A DNA stretch of 64,000 nt, from assembly GCA_943737045.1 (NCBI GenBank), contig CALSFV010000238.1, forward strand, positions 558,001 through 622,000, written 5' to 3'. Positions 30,980 through 43,619 of this stretch are shown here, in pieces. This DNA comes from Parapristionchus giblindavisi. Taxonomy: Eukaryota; Nematoda; Chromadorea; Rhabditida; Diplogasteridae. The position numbers and the translations under genes were made by a program. Position 1 is the first letter of the stretch, and each line of letters opens with the position of its first letter. A model generated the notes under the pieces. The model saw only the letters and a program-made list of their open reading frames with translations, was not told the DNA's origin and did not search any database.

Positions 30980-31470
30980 TATCGTACATGTAAAAATCAT
31001 TGTATCATGAACGGTGCGAATGGGTCTGAACGGATCAGGCCGATCAAGATTTTGAGCGAGCGATTATGAGCAAACCGAACATTTTCGTAATGTCTCTTTG
31101 TTTTCATTGTTTTTCCCTTATTCGAAACTACTATATTAAAATAAATTAGGCCACAATATTGCCATTTAACAAAAATCATTGCTTTCACTTTGAAGAACTT
31201 GCCCCAATGAACCAAAATTGACCTAATTATTCAGCGTATAATCGGAACAGTTTATTCAACGTCCAAGCAATGATTTTGGTTAAATGACAATATTTTGGCC
31301 TAATTTATTTTAATATAGTAGATTCGAATAAGAGAAAATCAATGAAAACAAAGAGACATTACGAAAATGTTCGGTTTGCTCATAATCGCTCGCTCAAAAT
31401 CTTGATCGGCCTGATCCGTTCAGACCCATTCACACCGTTCATGATACAATGATTTTTACATGTACGATAT
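30980..31470. repeat. Palindromic element, 0.49 kb
   Basis: Left arm GTACATGTAAAAATCATTGT...GAACGGTGCGAATGGGTC; the right arm is its complement, ending at 31470. The centre is near 31225. Confidence 0.7.
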
Positions 31471-32167
31471 AAGTTTATTTGATTTGATTTGAAGATAAAA
31501 GCGAGAATTTTTAAACTCGATAAAAATAACACAAAATATAATAAATCAAACAATTGTCAGGTCTTAAGTCCCATGGATAGCACTTATTTCTCCGTGTGTG
31601 TCCGCACCGACGTCCTATGAATAGCACACTTTATCAAATGTATGACGAGCGCGCAGTTTCATACTCGTGGTCGCATGGTTTTGTCAGGGGGCCAGTGGCA
31701 CGGGGGCCGGAAAGCCGACCGTATAACTACGAGAGGGTGGCTATTTTTGGGCTGACTTACTAGGTTTAGTGCACACAATTTGAATAACTAAAAAATACAA
31801 GTCGGAAATTATATTTGTTCGTTCCGACAAAATTTGGCAAAGTGCCAGAGAGTTGGACTATTTAACTTACAAAAGTAAATTTTTTACTGATTCAGGCGGA
31901 GTTAGTGATTCAGGGAAAGTTAGTGATTCAGGGATTTAAATTTTCCCTGATTTTCAAGTTTTTCCCTGATTTTGGTATGTTTTCCCCTGATATTACGCTA
32001 AAAATAGCTGGCTGATCTCGTGTCCAAATAGACTTCCTGTATTTATTTTTGCTTTTTCGCCATTTTTTGGACATGTGGGTCGGTGCAGCCGCCCCCGTGC
32101 AGTGGGAGATTTGCTGGGAAGGGGGGGGGGGCAGTGGGAAGAAATGAGCACAATCTGTCATCTTTCT
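31471..32167. other. No gene seen
   Basis: Spacer with repeated TCAGGGA/TTTCCCTGA blocks at 31890-31990. I found no exon. Confidence 0.3.
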
Positions 32168-32182
32168 CTGGTATTTCGAAAC

Positions 32183-32304
32183 TTAAAGGGTGTGTCACCT
32201 TTGTTAAAGGTCTCTTCAACGCGATACGCTCTCTCGTTGTTAGAGAACAGAGAAATAGTGTGCGCAATGAAGAAACCATTGAGTGAGGTCACTCTACCTT
32301 TAAA
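32183..32304. repeat. MITE, CTCACTCAATGG family
   Basis: It begins TTAAAGGGTGTGTCACC and ends CATTGAGTGAGGTC...CCTTTAAA, with TCTCTCGTTGTTAGAGAACA at the centre. It is present only in the left arm of the surrounding fold-back element. Confidence 0.6.
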
Positions 32305-32520
32305 GTCTACTTAAGACACCGGCTCAGTAAGATTCGAGGGTTGAGCCACTAACCCCGGACATCGACCTCTCCGATTTGGCTCAAAATTATTTTGTGGATA
32401 CCCCCATGAACCCCCATCACAAAATGGGTATTCAATAGGGCTGATTCCTTGAAACACAGATGTGGCGGGTTCTCGAAATTTCAAAATTCGATTTTTACCA
32501 AAAAAAAGTGGAGCGACCTA

Positions 32521-33960
32521 CAGTACCGTGCAAAAGTCTGGACGCAAAATTGGAATTGTTATAAATTTCTACGTCCTTGGCCGATCGGGGTCGGTTTAAT
32601 TTTATTATATAGTATTTTGATGGTATCGATTATTACCTACGGTGATGAAATGATTTCATCATCCTTGAAATGCCGAGGTGTGATCGAAAAAATAGGTTTA
32701 TTCTCAGGTAGATTTTTTTCTGTGAGTCCAATTTTTTTGTGAGGCACGAACAACTATCAGTGGACATTTTAAGCCATTAACCTCGTTGGTTGCACACTGC
32801 TCCGAGGAATTACCGAATTTCGCCTGACCCATTAAAATTTCATTAAAATGCCATAACTCAGTTCGTAGTTGAGCTACAGGCCTCCGATTCAACAAGTATT
32901 ATCGCATAGTCATGGGGCAGCACCATGCGAATTTCGGAAGGTTTCCGGCTCTTGAAGAGAAAATTCGAAAAAAATTCCAAACCATTTTTTGGGCTTACGG
33001 TATTTCCCAGCCGGTTTTTCTAAAAATTTAAAAATTTGCCATGACGTGCCTAAACATCTACCTAACACGTCTACAACGTGGCGAGATTACAGCACTTCAA
33101 TTACGACTTTGCCAATAAAACTACCATTGATTGTCAAAGTAGAATTTTGCGAGAAAAGAGACATATGAAAAAGGTGGAATGTCCAATAATGGAACTAAAT
33201 TGAGGATAATAGTAGGAAATGTGCTTATTAAACACTTGGTTCAAAATCCGATCGAAATTGATATGAAATACTGTGTTATTGACCCGTAATCATTCTCCAT
33301 ATCGAACGATATTAGGTTCCGTCCACTTTGACTTCCAATGGTATTTGTATGGGTAAAGTCGTAATTGAATTGCTATAATCTCGCCACGTTGTAGACGTGT
33401 TAGGTAGATGTTTAGGCACGTCATGGCAAATTTTTAGATTTTTAGAAAAACTGGCAGGGAAATACCGTAAGCCCAAAAAATGGTTTGGGATTTTTTTCGA
33501 ATTATCTCTTCAAGAGCCGGAAACCTTCCGAAATTGGCATGGTGCTTCCCCATGACTATGCGATAATACTTGTTGAATCGGAGGCCTGTAGCTCAACTAC
33601 GGACTGAGTTATGACATTTTAATGAAATTTTAACGGGTCAGGCGAAATTAGGTAATTCCTCGGAGCGGTGTGCAACCAACGAGGTTAATGGCTTAAAATG
33701 TTCACTGATAGTTGTTCGTGCCTCACAAAAAAATTGGACTCACAGAAAAAATCTACCTGAGAATAAACCTATTTTTTTCGATCACACCTCGGCATTTCAA
33801 GGATGATGAAATCATTTCATCAACGTAGGTAATAATTGATACCATCAAAATTTTCTCCAATGTTTATGCTATATAATAAATTTAAACCGAGCCCGATCGG
33901 CCAAGGACGTGGAAAGTTATAACAATTCCAATTTTGCGTCCAGACTTTTGCACGGTACTG
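32521..33960. mobile_element. Nested 1.44-kb palindromic Tc1/mariner-type element
   Basis: The ends are CAGTACCGTGCAAAAGTCTG and its complement, flanked by TA at 32519-32520 and 33961-33962. The arms mirror around 33245 (for example GCACGAACAACTATCAGTG / CACTGATAGTTGTTCGTGC). The uninterrupted target GACCTAGG(A/T)C is preserved in homologous sequence near 39253, 45258 and 35098, with a single TA. Non-autonomous; no transposase ORF. Confidence 0.85.
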
Positions 33961-35371
33961 TAGGTCCAATGTTAGTGTCGCATAATTACATATATGCCTA
34001 TGCAACAAAAACTCGCTATAGGATGGTCCAGATATCCGATCGCAAACTGATTTTTTTACCTCCTCAAAACACTTTAAATTGAATTTAAATTTTAAAACTA
34101 AAAACGGCAGCCCAATTTTTGCCACATTTTATAGAGCAAAAAATTCCGTGTCGAAGAAGATAAAAAAATAAAAAAATCGATCGACCCGTGTTTTGAGATA
34201 AATGAACCTGAAGATGACTCGAAATTATTTTTGTTTTTAAAACCCCTCATGTCTGTACTCATATTGAAGAGCTCGTTGAGTAGAACAACTGTCATATAGA
34301 ACGTTTTGTCTGAAACTCGTGTACAAAAGAAATACATGAATTAAGATTTATTGGATTCAAATCATTTCGATCGCTTGTATCTTGAGAACAAACGACTTTC
34401 ATAGAATACGACCGACATGAGAAATGACGTACTCGACGAGTTCTTTAAAATGAATATAAACATGGCAAGGTTTCGACAACTTTTTTTCCATGGCCACTTT
34501 AGAGGCCATGTTTTTCAGAATAGGGGTCAACAATTTTTTTCGTGGAACAACAAATTTAGTATGGATTTTTGAGTTCTACAATATAGGCGTAATCACTTTG
34601 TGCACAAAAATTATTTTACTCTCGATTTACTCTAAAATGGCTGAAAAACTGTGAGAATAAATAAAACTGATGTATTTCTCTTGAACATGAGTTTCAGACA
34701 AAACGTTCAACATGAAAGTTGTTCTACTCAACGAGCTCTTCAATATGAGTACAGACATGAGGGGTTTTAAAAACAAAAATATTTTCGGGTCATCTTCAGG
34801 TTCATTTATCTCAAAACACGGGTGGATCGATTTTTTATTTTTTTATCTTCTTCGACACGGAATTTTTTGGTCTATAAAATGAGGCAAAAATTGGGCTGCC
34901 GTTTTTTTGTCAGGTTTATTATTTTTGTTAGGTTTTTTTTTGTTTGGTTTAATAGGTTTATTCTCAGGTAAAATTTTAATTAAAATTAGAATGTTTTGAG
35001 GATGTAAAAAAATCAGTTTGCGATCGGATGTCCGGACCGTCCAATAGCGAGTTTTTGTTGCATAGGCATATATGTAATTATGTGACACTAACATTGGACC
35101 TAGGTCGCTCCACTTTTTTTGGTAAAAATCGAATTTTGAAATTTCGAGAACCCGCCACATCTGCGTTTCAAGGAATCAGCCCTAATGAATACCCATTTTG
35201 TGATGGGGGCCCATGGGGGTATCCACAAAAAAAATTTGATCCAAATCGGTGAGGTCGATGTCCGGCACTTCCTGGAATCTCACTGAGCCGGTGTCTTAAG
35301 TAGACTTACTTTAAGTCTACTTAAAGTGTCTGTGACTTAGTTTAAGTACACTTTAAGTTTCGAAATACCAG

Positions 35372-35672
35372 TTAGAGCACTCTCTTGTCCTGTGGCCCCA
35401 GTGGGGGAGCAAGGCCAGAGGACTGTGGTCAAATGAAGAAATGTGCGAACAAAATTTGAACAAACTATATTTACGAAAATAACGTAATACTTTATTTTTT
35501 CTTCTCTAACTTGAAGGAAAGGGATTCCGAGGCGCAAAAATAATTATATCAACTACTTACGGGTTGTATTCACGTATGGGCGTGGAAAGGTTCAATGTTG
35601 ACTCGGATTGACTGAAGAAAAAAAAACGAAAAAAATGAACAAGTCGTGGAGAAATGTACTAGGTATATACTA
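35372..35672. other. No gene seen
   Basis: AT-rich spacer between two fold-back elements, without recognisable exons. Confidence 0.3.
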
Positions 35673-37822
35673 GGGTTCCGAATTCGTGCGCCAATTCGTG
35701 CAATTTGTGCAATCGTGCAATATCGTGCATCATTTTCATTGATCAGTGTGATTTGCATTTATCACGGGTCTCCTAGCAAAAACGGTCGGTTCTGCCACTA
35801 GGACAAATTTTTTGTCTCCGATTTCAATGAAAGTCGGTTAGTGGGTGTGGTTGGAGGTCATGAGAAGGCCTAGCCACTTAATTTCGCCAAAATTGCAAAT
35901 TATCGATTTTTTCTGATCTACCCTAGAAATGATCATAACTCGGTTCATTTTCATCGTACAGCGAGCTGGCAGGTGACATTCGAACCGTATTCTAATTCTC
36001 TCCAAAAAAAATTGTGAATGACCCGTTCGCCGCTAAGTCGTCTTCAGGGCGAAAAACGCGAAAAACGAATTTCTTGAACAAAAAGGTGACCTGTTCTCGA
36101 AAATTTTCTCTTGAACCCTTCGGTATTATTGCAGAAAACAAGTTGTCAGATGACGTACTAAGTCGGTATGTTGTTCATTTACCGTATCTCTGTCCCCTCA
36201 ATACCGTTTAATAGAGTACACGGGACTTAGCCATTTTTTACGCCTCAGGAGTTTTTTGATCGTATCTGTCTTTAAAATAGTCCAATCGACCATCTTAAAA
36301 AAGGAAGATGATGTTTTCGGAAAGGCGAATAAAAAGTTCTTTAATGATCGAATAGCTATGACAACCCATCTTCGAGTTATTCGAGAAAAATCACTACACT
36401 TTCTCCATTTTCATCGATTCCAATGAATGAACGGAAAGGAAATTATTCATTGTGCTGCTAAAAACCATCCAATCGACTTATTTTTCATTATACATAAGAA
36501 ACTGTTATAAAAGCAAGCAATCAACAAGCAATCAATATGCAATTATCAACATCACTGATCAAAAACGAGGGATGTAGACAAGTCAGGGGTCTCATCCGTG
36601 AGTGTTCATCTCTCTTTTCATCCAGCTGTAAATTGCATCGGAGGAGATAGTCAGATCATTCTCATATACTTCCACTTCATCCTCAATTCCTTCTCCCTCC
36701 TCATCGTATTCCTTCTCCCAGCCGTTGATGAAATCCATGTCCAGCGCGACATCTTTCTTGGCTCTTGTGGTTAGCGGGCATGATATCCGTTCTGGCCTTC
36801 GTTCTCTTCTCGACTTCTTCTGCTCTCAGCTTGTTCCTACATCACTGATCGAAAACGAGGGATGTAGACAAGTCAGAGGCCTCATCCGTACATAGTGTGT
36901 TCATCTCGGTTTTCATCCAGTTTTTGTTTCTCTCTCGCTTTGTAAATTGGTGAGGCGAAAAGGAGAAGAAAAGAGGAAAGGAGACACTAAAGTGTATTAG
37001 ATGATCAGACCAGTAAATGAAATAAATAATTTCTGCAACAGTGTTTCCATAACTGGCATGCAACAGCCGACAAAATCGGTGTTGATGAGGTTTTCCTCGA
37101 ATAACTCGAGATGGGTTATCATAGCTATTCGATCATGGAAGAACTTTTTATTCGCCTTTCCGAGAGCATTATTTTCCTTTTTAAGATACTCGATTGGACT
37201 ATTTTAAAGACAGATACGATCAAAAAACTCCTGATGCGTAAAAAATGGCTAAGTCCCGTGTACTCTATTAAACGGTATTGAGGGGACAGAGATACGGTAA
37301 ATGAACAACATACCGACTTAGTACGTCATCTGAAAACTTGTTTTCTGCAATAATACCGAAGGGTTCAAGAGAAAATTTTCGAGAACAGGTCACCTTTTTG
37401 TTCAAGAAATTCGTTTTTCGCGTTTTTCGCCCTGAAGACGACTTAGCGGCGAACGGGTAATCCACAACTTTTTGGAGAGAATTAGAATACGGTTCAAATG
37501 ACACCTGCCAGCTCGCTGTACGATGAAAATGAACCGAGTTATGATCATTTCCAGGGTAGATCAGAAAACATCGATAATTTGCAATTTTGGCGAAATTAAG
37601 TGGCTAGGCCTTCTCATGACCCCCAACCACACCCACTGACCGACTTTCATCGAAATCAGAGACAAAAAAAATTTCCTAGTGGCAGGCGTTGCTACACATT
37701 TACCGGAGACCCGTGTTATATGACAAAGAAAATGCCGATAAAGCCGCTAAATGATGAATGAAAATTATACACGACTGGAAGATTGCACGAATTGCACGAC
37801 TTTATGCACGAATTCCGTACCT
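35673..37822. mobile_element. Fold-back element, 2.15 kb, with a coding-like loop
   Basis: The ends are GGGTTCCGAATTCGTGCG and a complement ending GCACGAATTCCGTACC. Arms of about 0.75 kb mirror each other (GACCCGTTCGCCGCTAAGTC and complement). The roughly 0.6-kb loop holds two direct repeats of about 75 bp (36553-36628 and 36844-36920) around a coding-like stretch. Confidence 0.7.
36600..36920 (-). pseudogene. Coding fragment carried in the loop of a fold-back element
   Basis: On the complement the frame reads RNKLRAEEVEKRTKART, shifts by one base near 36775, then reads KKDVALDMDFINGWEKEYDE, continues very acidic (EGEGIEDEVEVYEND) and reaches SSDAIYSWMK. A duplicated version of the end (36844-36920) reads WMKTEMNTLCTDEASDLSTS and stops. 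The strong coding composition, frameshift and duplicated terminus suggest a captured host exon or the tail of a lost element protein. Family not recognised. Confidence 0.35.
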
Positions 37823-38218
37823 AACAATATACTACACAAGTGTTGTCAAGAAACCATCGATGTATAATGCATCGTTACATTTGAGCGATGCTTTCACTCT
37901 CTTCATCTCTCTCTATCTCTTTCTCTTTCACGTCCTCTCTCTGCTCCCCTCTGCCTCCCACAACCTCATTGCCAGCTGGTATCCTATCTCTCTCTCGATA
38001 TTCTCTCTTCTCTCTCCACTCTCGATTACACTCACGGAGGGCAATGAGCACGTGTTGCGGTAGCGAAGTTGGCCAAATACTCTAGCTCTCTAACCCATTC
38101 CAAGTTCTCTGCTTGTCTGCCTGCACTTCATTGTTCTCAACCTTCACCATATAGAAGATCTCCAATCTCCAAAAGTGCCTTTCGTAGAATCTTCATGGCT
38201 CGCTTCACACATCGCCAA
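37823..38218. other. No gene seen; CT-rich tract
   Basis: A pyrimidine-rich tract (CTCTCTCTATCTC) runs at 37890-38030. There is no supportable exon. Confidence 0.3.
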
Positions 38219-38536
38219 TCAAGATGTTCCTTTTTTTAGATTGTGCGTATGTAGTGCTAGCCAAAGTTCAACATAATTTTTTCGGTCGTCTTTCCCAAAC
38301 GTGGTCGGGCGTTGTCGTGCTAGAAGTGAATCTGGTCGTGCAGCCAGGGAACGGATGGACTTCAGGGTCCGTAGTTGGCGAGAGTATAATGCGGCGGTAA
38401 TAGTCGATCCCTGCGGGAGCAGCTCCCAATGCACCAAATCACCTTCGCTTCACCAAACAGACAGCATGACATTCTTCTTGTGAAGTTCGGGTTTGGCGAT
38501 GAGATTGGGCTGTTCATTTCGATCGACCTACCACAA
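38219..38536 (-). pseudogene. Mariner transposase relic
   Basis: On the complement one frame gives RNEQPNLIAKPELHKKNVML, then SVW, a stop (TGA) where mariner transposases have a second Trp, then GDLVHWELLPQGSTI and a decaying continuation LYSRQLRTLKS. This is the central DDD domain of a mariner transposase. Past about residue 75 conservation is lost and the second catalytic Asp region is not convincing. The 6-kb tandem unit begins inside this relic, so its first part is repeated at 44443-44538. Confidence 0.65.
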
Positions 38537-39689
38537 GGTAAACGTGTATAAAACAATAAATATTAAGCAAATGGATGAATGAAAAATAAATGAGGATCAA
38601 GGAGGAAACTGAATTGAGGGGATTGAATACAAGCATAATAATGATAACGAAGTTGTGGCCAAACTGATCAGTCATTGATTTTTTTAAAGTTGATTCTGTT
38701 CTCTGGTCGGTCAGAAGAGACTGTTATGCCTGTATTGGAAACGAGACCCACAATTGGAGATTGGAGACTATGTTGTCCTAAGAGTCGAACAAGGGTTGGC
38801 ACAGGCCAAAAATTTTAATACTCTCAAAACTTGTGTACAGGGGTTATCGACCCCGCTGATGAAGATGGACATAGTTATTTTGGCCCCAGCGGTCCCGCAA
38901 CGCCTGGGCGGGATTACGGTAGCATTACGTTTTCAAGTCGTTCTCGGTCCGTGGTTGAGCTAGAGGTATGAAAATTGGGCTCCTGGGGCAGAATTCGATG
39001 GCGATGATGGCTGTCTACTTCATTAGTGTTGAAAATTTCCCAAAAGGTCGACTAGTGGAAATTTTGATGGAGACGTTTGCGCCCCAGACGAGTATGAAAG
39101 TTCGAACCGGCATGACGAGAGGATCTCAACGATGTATTATGAGCCATTATCTCCGTTGAGAAAGCTTTCATAGTCTCGTTATAGTGATCTGCGCCAGCAT
39201 CATGACTCTTTGCAAGCAAAACACAGATGTGGCGGGTTAAAAAATGGAGCGACCTAGGACCAATGTTAGTGCCGATTAATTATAAGTATAAATAGACAAC
39301 AAAAACTGGCTATACGACGGTCCGGAGATCCGATCGAAAACTGATTTTTTACCTCATCAAAACATTTTAAAATTAATTAAAATGTTATTTTACAAAATCG
39401 CACCATCGTTTGTACCTTATCTTATAGAGCAAAAACTTCCGCGTCGAATGAGTGTAAAAATTGAAAAATCGATAGACCCCTATTTTGAGAAAATGGGCCT
39501 GAACATGACTCGAAAATATTTTTGTTTTCAAACCCCCTCATGTTTGTACTCATATTGAAGATCTTTTCGAGTAGAACAACTTTTACGTTGAACATTTCTT
39601 CTGAAACTCATGTACAAGAGAGATTCAGACGGTTATTCGACCAATTTTGAGTTAAGCGAAATACAAATAGACTTTTGGGATGGGCATCC

Positions 39690-40020
39690 CGCGGGATGTT
39701 CGTTAAGGAAAAAGATAAGAGGATATTTTTTTTATCAAGAAAAACTTGTGAGAAAAAAAACTTGAAAAAGAAGATTTACAAGTTTGATAATGAGTACATC
39801 CTGACGGATCGAAATCTTACATCAGAAAATGAAAATGTTAAAGAGTTATATGCCAACAAAATAAGATTTGATGCGCCATGGTTTATTACTAGAAGAAAAA
39901 AAAGGAGTGAAATAGCAAGAATGTTAAGAGGCCCAAAATATTGTTCTCGTGTAATCAAAACTGATGATACCATTGCTGGTAATTACATGGAAACAGGTAT
40001 ATATATATATAGTCAAAGCC
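39690..40020 (+). CDS. AT-rich ORF of unknown origin (unit 1)
   Basis: An open frame from ATG 39696 (MFVKEKDKRIFFLSRK) is lysine-rich and continues ELYANKIRF, APWFITRRKKRSEIARMLRG and GNYMETG. Its base composition is more A-rich than neighbouring exons. In unit 1 the frame runs into a short TA tract, lacking the segment IGQIIEVDSN kept in unit 2. I do not recognise it. It may be a captured or horizontally acquired fragment, or the relic of a transposon protein. Confidence 0.3.
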
Positions 40021-40221
40021 AGAGAGCGCAATGGAGAAATGTGAACATGCAAGTGGATATAATGATACATTACTCTCAGAAATTGCTTTGGTTATGTGTG
40101 TCTTAAATTAGCCGACAGAAAATATTTTTGAGCATTACAAAATTAACAATTGGATGCATACTATTAACAAACGAATAGTCATTCTTTTCTCTGTTTGATA
40201 TTTGATCTATGATCTCTGTAG

Positions 40222-41262
40222 ATACGTCAGCTCATTTACGAGGGTAGGCGCAAGTCTTCGTCGACGGGTGCTGAAGTAGCAGGTGATCATTGATTTGAAT
40301 AATTAATTTTTTTGCCTTTTCGCAGTTCGATGTCGCATACTCCGTAGTTCCTATTGTCCTTCTATAGTTTTATCTATGAATTACTGTCGTCGGGTGCATG
40401 ATACATATCTATTACTGTTTGAATTTCGTACAACGTAATCCGATCTATGTTACTTTGTAGTTTGATCTTTGAAACATCATGGTCTAAATGATATTTTGTT
40501 GTATGATCTGTGATCTTTATAGCTGTCTTACATCGGATCGTTGAGGATGTTCACTATCCTGTCGTAGAAGCGGAACTGTCTGATGATGATACACCGCAAC
40601 GTTTATTTAAATTTTCTTTTTTTCTTACAATTGTTGCGGCTTCCTATTAATGAATGGACGGAGATTGGCTTTCTCAGCCGTGTAACTGTTACACTCATAC
40701 ATTATACGAAACAGCTGGCTGATCTATTATACTCCGCCCCGTTTGGGGTGGTCCGGGATTCGGGCGACGTGACGATACTCAACGTTAAACACATACATAC
40801 CACAATCATTTTAAACTGCACTACCCCATTCTGGGACTGGTCATTGAATATGCGTTAACTTTCGGTAATTTCTAGCTGGGGAATCGGAAAATACGGCCTG
40901 GGTTTCAGAATTTTCGGTGCCAGAATGTCCAGTTCCAAATTTTCAGTGTTCCCGAACGTAGTTTCCAGAATGGGATAGTACCGCGTAAACGTAGCGCTGC
41001 GGAGAAGCTCTCACTGACCAACGAAATGAGTGTATAATGGGCAGACCTGACATCAAAATTAGCTAATCTTTTTGTATTTTTTTCAGTTATTTAAATAATT
41101 TTTCAGGTGTACCGTTCACAAAGCGATGCGCGGGCGGTAGTCGAGCAGCACCTGGTCGCAGCCGCGCCGCGTCGCCTCGTACACTGTCGCCTGTCGCCAC
41201 TGGGAGGCCGTCTGATTCTTGAGCGACCACTATATGCTCAAATATGCACAGATTCCCTTTAG
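40222..41262 (+). pseudogene. Decayed paralogue of the 3' part of the 51-59 kb gene (unit 1)
   Basis: Three exons join in phase: 40222-40282 (IRQLIYEGRRKSSSTGAEVA), 40523-40611 (VLHRIVEDVHYPVVEAELSD...) and 41107-41262 (VYRSQSDARAVVEQHL...TDSL, TAG). The second and third align with exons 7 and 8 of the intact gene (58985-59079 and 59210-59266). Shared flanking intron words include TTTCGTACAACGTAATCCGA-like sequence. The second exon lacks a GT donor where the intact gene has GTTGGT, and the last exon is extended. I therefore call it a pseudogene. Confidence 0.5.
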
Positions 41263-41631
41263 CATTCATCATTCCTTTTGTTCATTATTCCGATATTTGA
41301 TCTATGACCTTTGATCTCTCGATTGTATTTCTCGTTATTATTTACTTCGTCTTAGACGCTCTTTAACAGTATTTTTCACGATCTAAGATCAATGAGTTTC
41401 ATATATCTATCCATTTTATCCCGACTAACCATGTCGAATCCTCTGTTATATTAATTGTTGATTCTTTCGTTTTTAAAAAAAAATCTCTTGTCAAAACTCG
41501 TCAAAGTTGTCTTAGTCAAAAATGAGGACGTCATTACTTGCTGTAGTTGTTTTATGACCTTATTCACAATTTTTTTTTATTTCTGCTTGTTAGATCGAAA
41601 TTTCTCATTGTGGTAATTTTGTATATCTTCA

Positions 41632-43619
41632 TTAAGAGAGATGGCCGTTAAGACTCGACCACCCCCGGACACGTTGAGCTAGCAATGAGAACTGGGGGCC
41701 CATACTTGGGTGTTAGGAGTGTCACCGGCCCTTATTACACAAAACAGTAGAAATTTCCTGTTTGTGCCCTGAGGCTATTAGAAAAATTAATTTAAGTGCG
41801 AAAACGTTTAAAAATCATAATTTCTCAAATTGTTGAGATAAAGTCTAAATACCATTTGCGATGCGTCTAGGGTGCACAGACCTTGCTATTTCACTATTAG
41901 CATCGAATGTGCGTTGATTCCTAAACCACTTTTTTGACTCAAAATTTTGGTTTTTTCGGACAAATCATCCCTTGTTTTAGTGAGTGCCCAAAAATTCCGA
42001 CCAGGTAATGTAGCCTATGCAATTCTGCATTGATTTAACTTAAAACTGGGTTCATCTCGATCGACCATTTTGTCAAATTTTTTGCTCGAACTTCCGTCAT
42101 CGATGGTTTTCCCGAACAAATGCTGTATTTTCTAAACGATTAGTGCGGAATTGTGGTCTGCTCAAAGTTTAGAGGTGAGTCGAGTAAAATGACACAAGAA
42201 GCCCATCACTTGGATCAACTTGAAAATTTCGATTTTCATGACCCCGGGGTCATGGTCCGAAAATTTCAAAATTTCTCAAGTTTGAAATGTTTTCATTTAT
42301 GGGGCTCATTGTGAAGTATTAATGATGTGAATAATATTCAGCCAATGCTCAATGGCTGATCTCTCTTTTCAACCATTTTTTCGAAAATTATCATTCTGAT
42401 TGCTTGTCAAAAATCAGAATTGTGTTTGAATCAGTTTCCAACTTGCTTTCTGTAACTTTCTGACATAGTACTTTACAATGTACATAATCATTATGAAACT
42501 CGTTTAATTTCGAAAATTCAAAATATTTAATTTGAGTGCCTACTTTTTCGGAAAATTTCTGAAATATTGCAGTTTGTCGACTCGAATGTTGCGACAATGA
42601 GCAAATGACAATGACAATGTGAAGTTTCATGATGAGTAAACATAGTAGAACTGAAATCCCGGCATTCGGCTCACTTTTGAAAAATCGATTTCCATGACCC
42701 CGGGGTCATGGTAAAAAAATATGAATTTTCGAAAATCAACGATTTTCATATTGATTGTATACATTGTAAAGTACTATAACAGAATGTTATAGAAAGCAAG
42801 TTGGAAACTGATTCAAACACAATTCTGATTTTTGACAAGCAATCAGAATGATAATTTTCGAAAAAATGGTTGAAAAGAGAGATCAGCCATTGAGCATTGG
42901 CTGAATATTATTCACATCATTAATACTTCACAATGAGCCCCATAAATGAAAACATTTCAAACTTGAGAAATTTTGAAATTTTCGGACCATGACCCCGGGG
43001 TCATGAAAATCGAAATTTTCAAGTTGATCCAAGTGATGGGCTTCTTGTGTCATTTTACTCGACTCACCTCTAAACTTTGAGCAGACCACAATTCCGCACT
43101 AATCGTTTGGAAAATACAGCATTTGTTCGGGAAAACCATCGATGACGGAAGTTCGAGCAAAAAATTTGACAAAATGGTCGATCGAGATGAACCCAGTTTT
43201 AAGTTAAATCAATGCAGAATTGCATAGGCTACATTACCTGGTCGGAATTTTTGGGCACTCACTAAAACAAGGGATGATTTGTCCGAAAAAACCAAAATTT
43301 TGAGTAAAAAAAGTGGTTTAGGAATCAACGCACATTCGATGCTAATAGTGAATTAGAAAGCACTGTGTACTCTAGACGCATCGCAGATGATATTTAGACT
43401 TCATCTCAACAATTTGAGAAATTATGATTTTTTAAAGTTTTGAAAAAAAAATTATTTTTTCTAATAGCCTGAGGGCACAAACAGGAAATGTCAGCCGTTT
43501 TGTGTAATAAGGGCCGGAGGCACTCCTAACACCCAAGTATGGACTCCCAGTTCTCATTGCTAGCGCACGTGTCCGGGGGTGGTCGAATATGATCGAGTCT
43601 TAGGGAACAGGCCTCTTAA
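41632..43619. repeat. Palindrome in unit 1, 1.99 kb
   Basis: The ends are TTAAGAGAGATGGCCGTTAA and its diverged complement. The arms carry CGACCACCCCCGGACACG and complement. Inside, the self-complementary CATGACCCCGGGGTCATG recurs at about 42238, 42694 and 42986. Confidence 0.8.

Larger units (their letters stand above)
32168..35371. mobile_element. Fold-back element, 1.76 kb without its nested insertion
   Basis: The ends are CTGGTATTTCGAAACTTAAA and its complement. Arms 32168-32520 plus 33961-34500 mirror 34560-35371. They include GACACCGGCTCAGT and ACCCGCCACATCTG blocks. The interior is interrupted by a 1.44-kb element at 32521-33960. A MITE lies in the left arm at 32183-32304. The homologous sequence without interruption occurs at 39225-39640 and 45230-45650. 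No transposase is visible. Confidence 0.7.
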
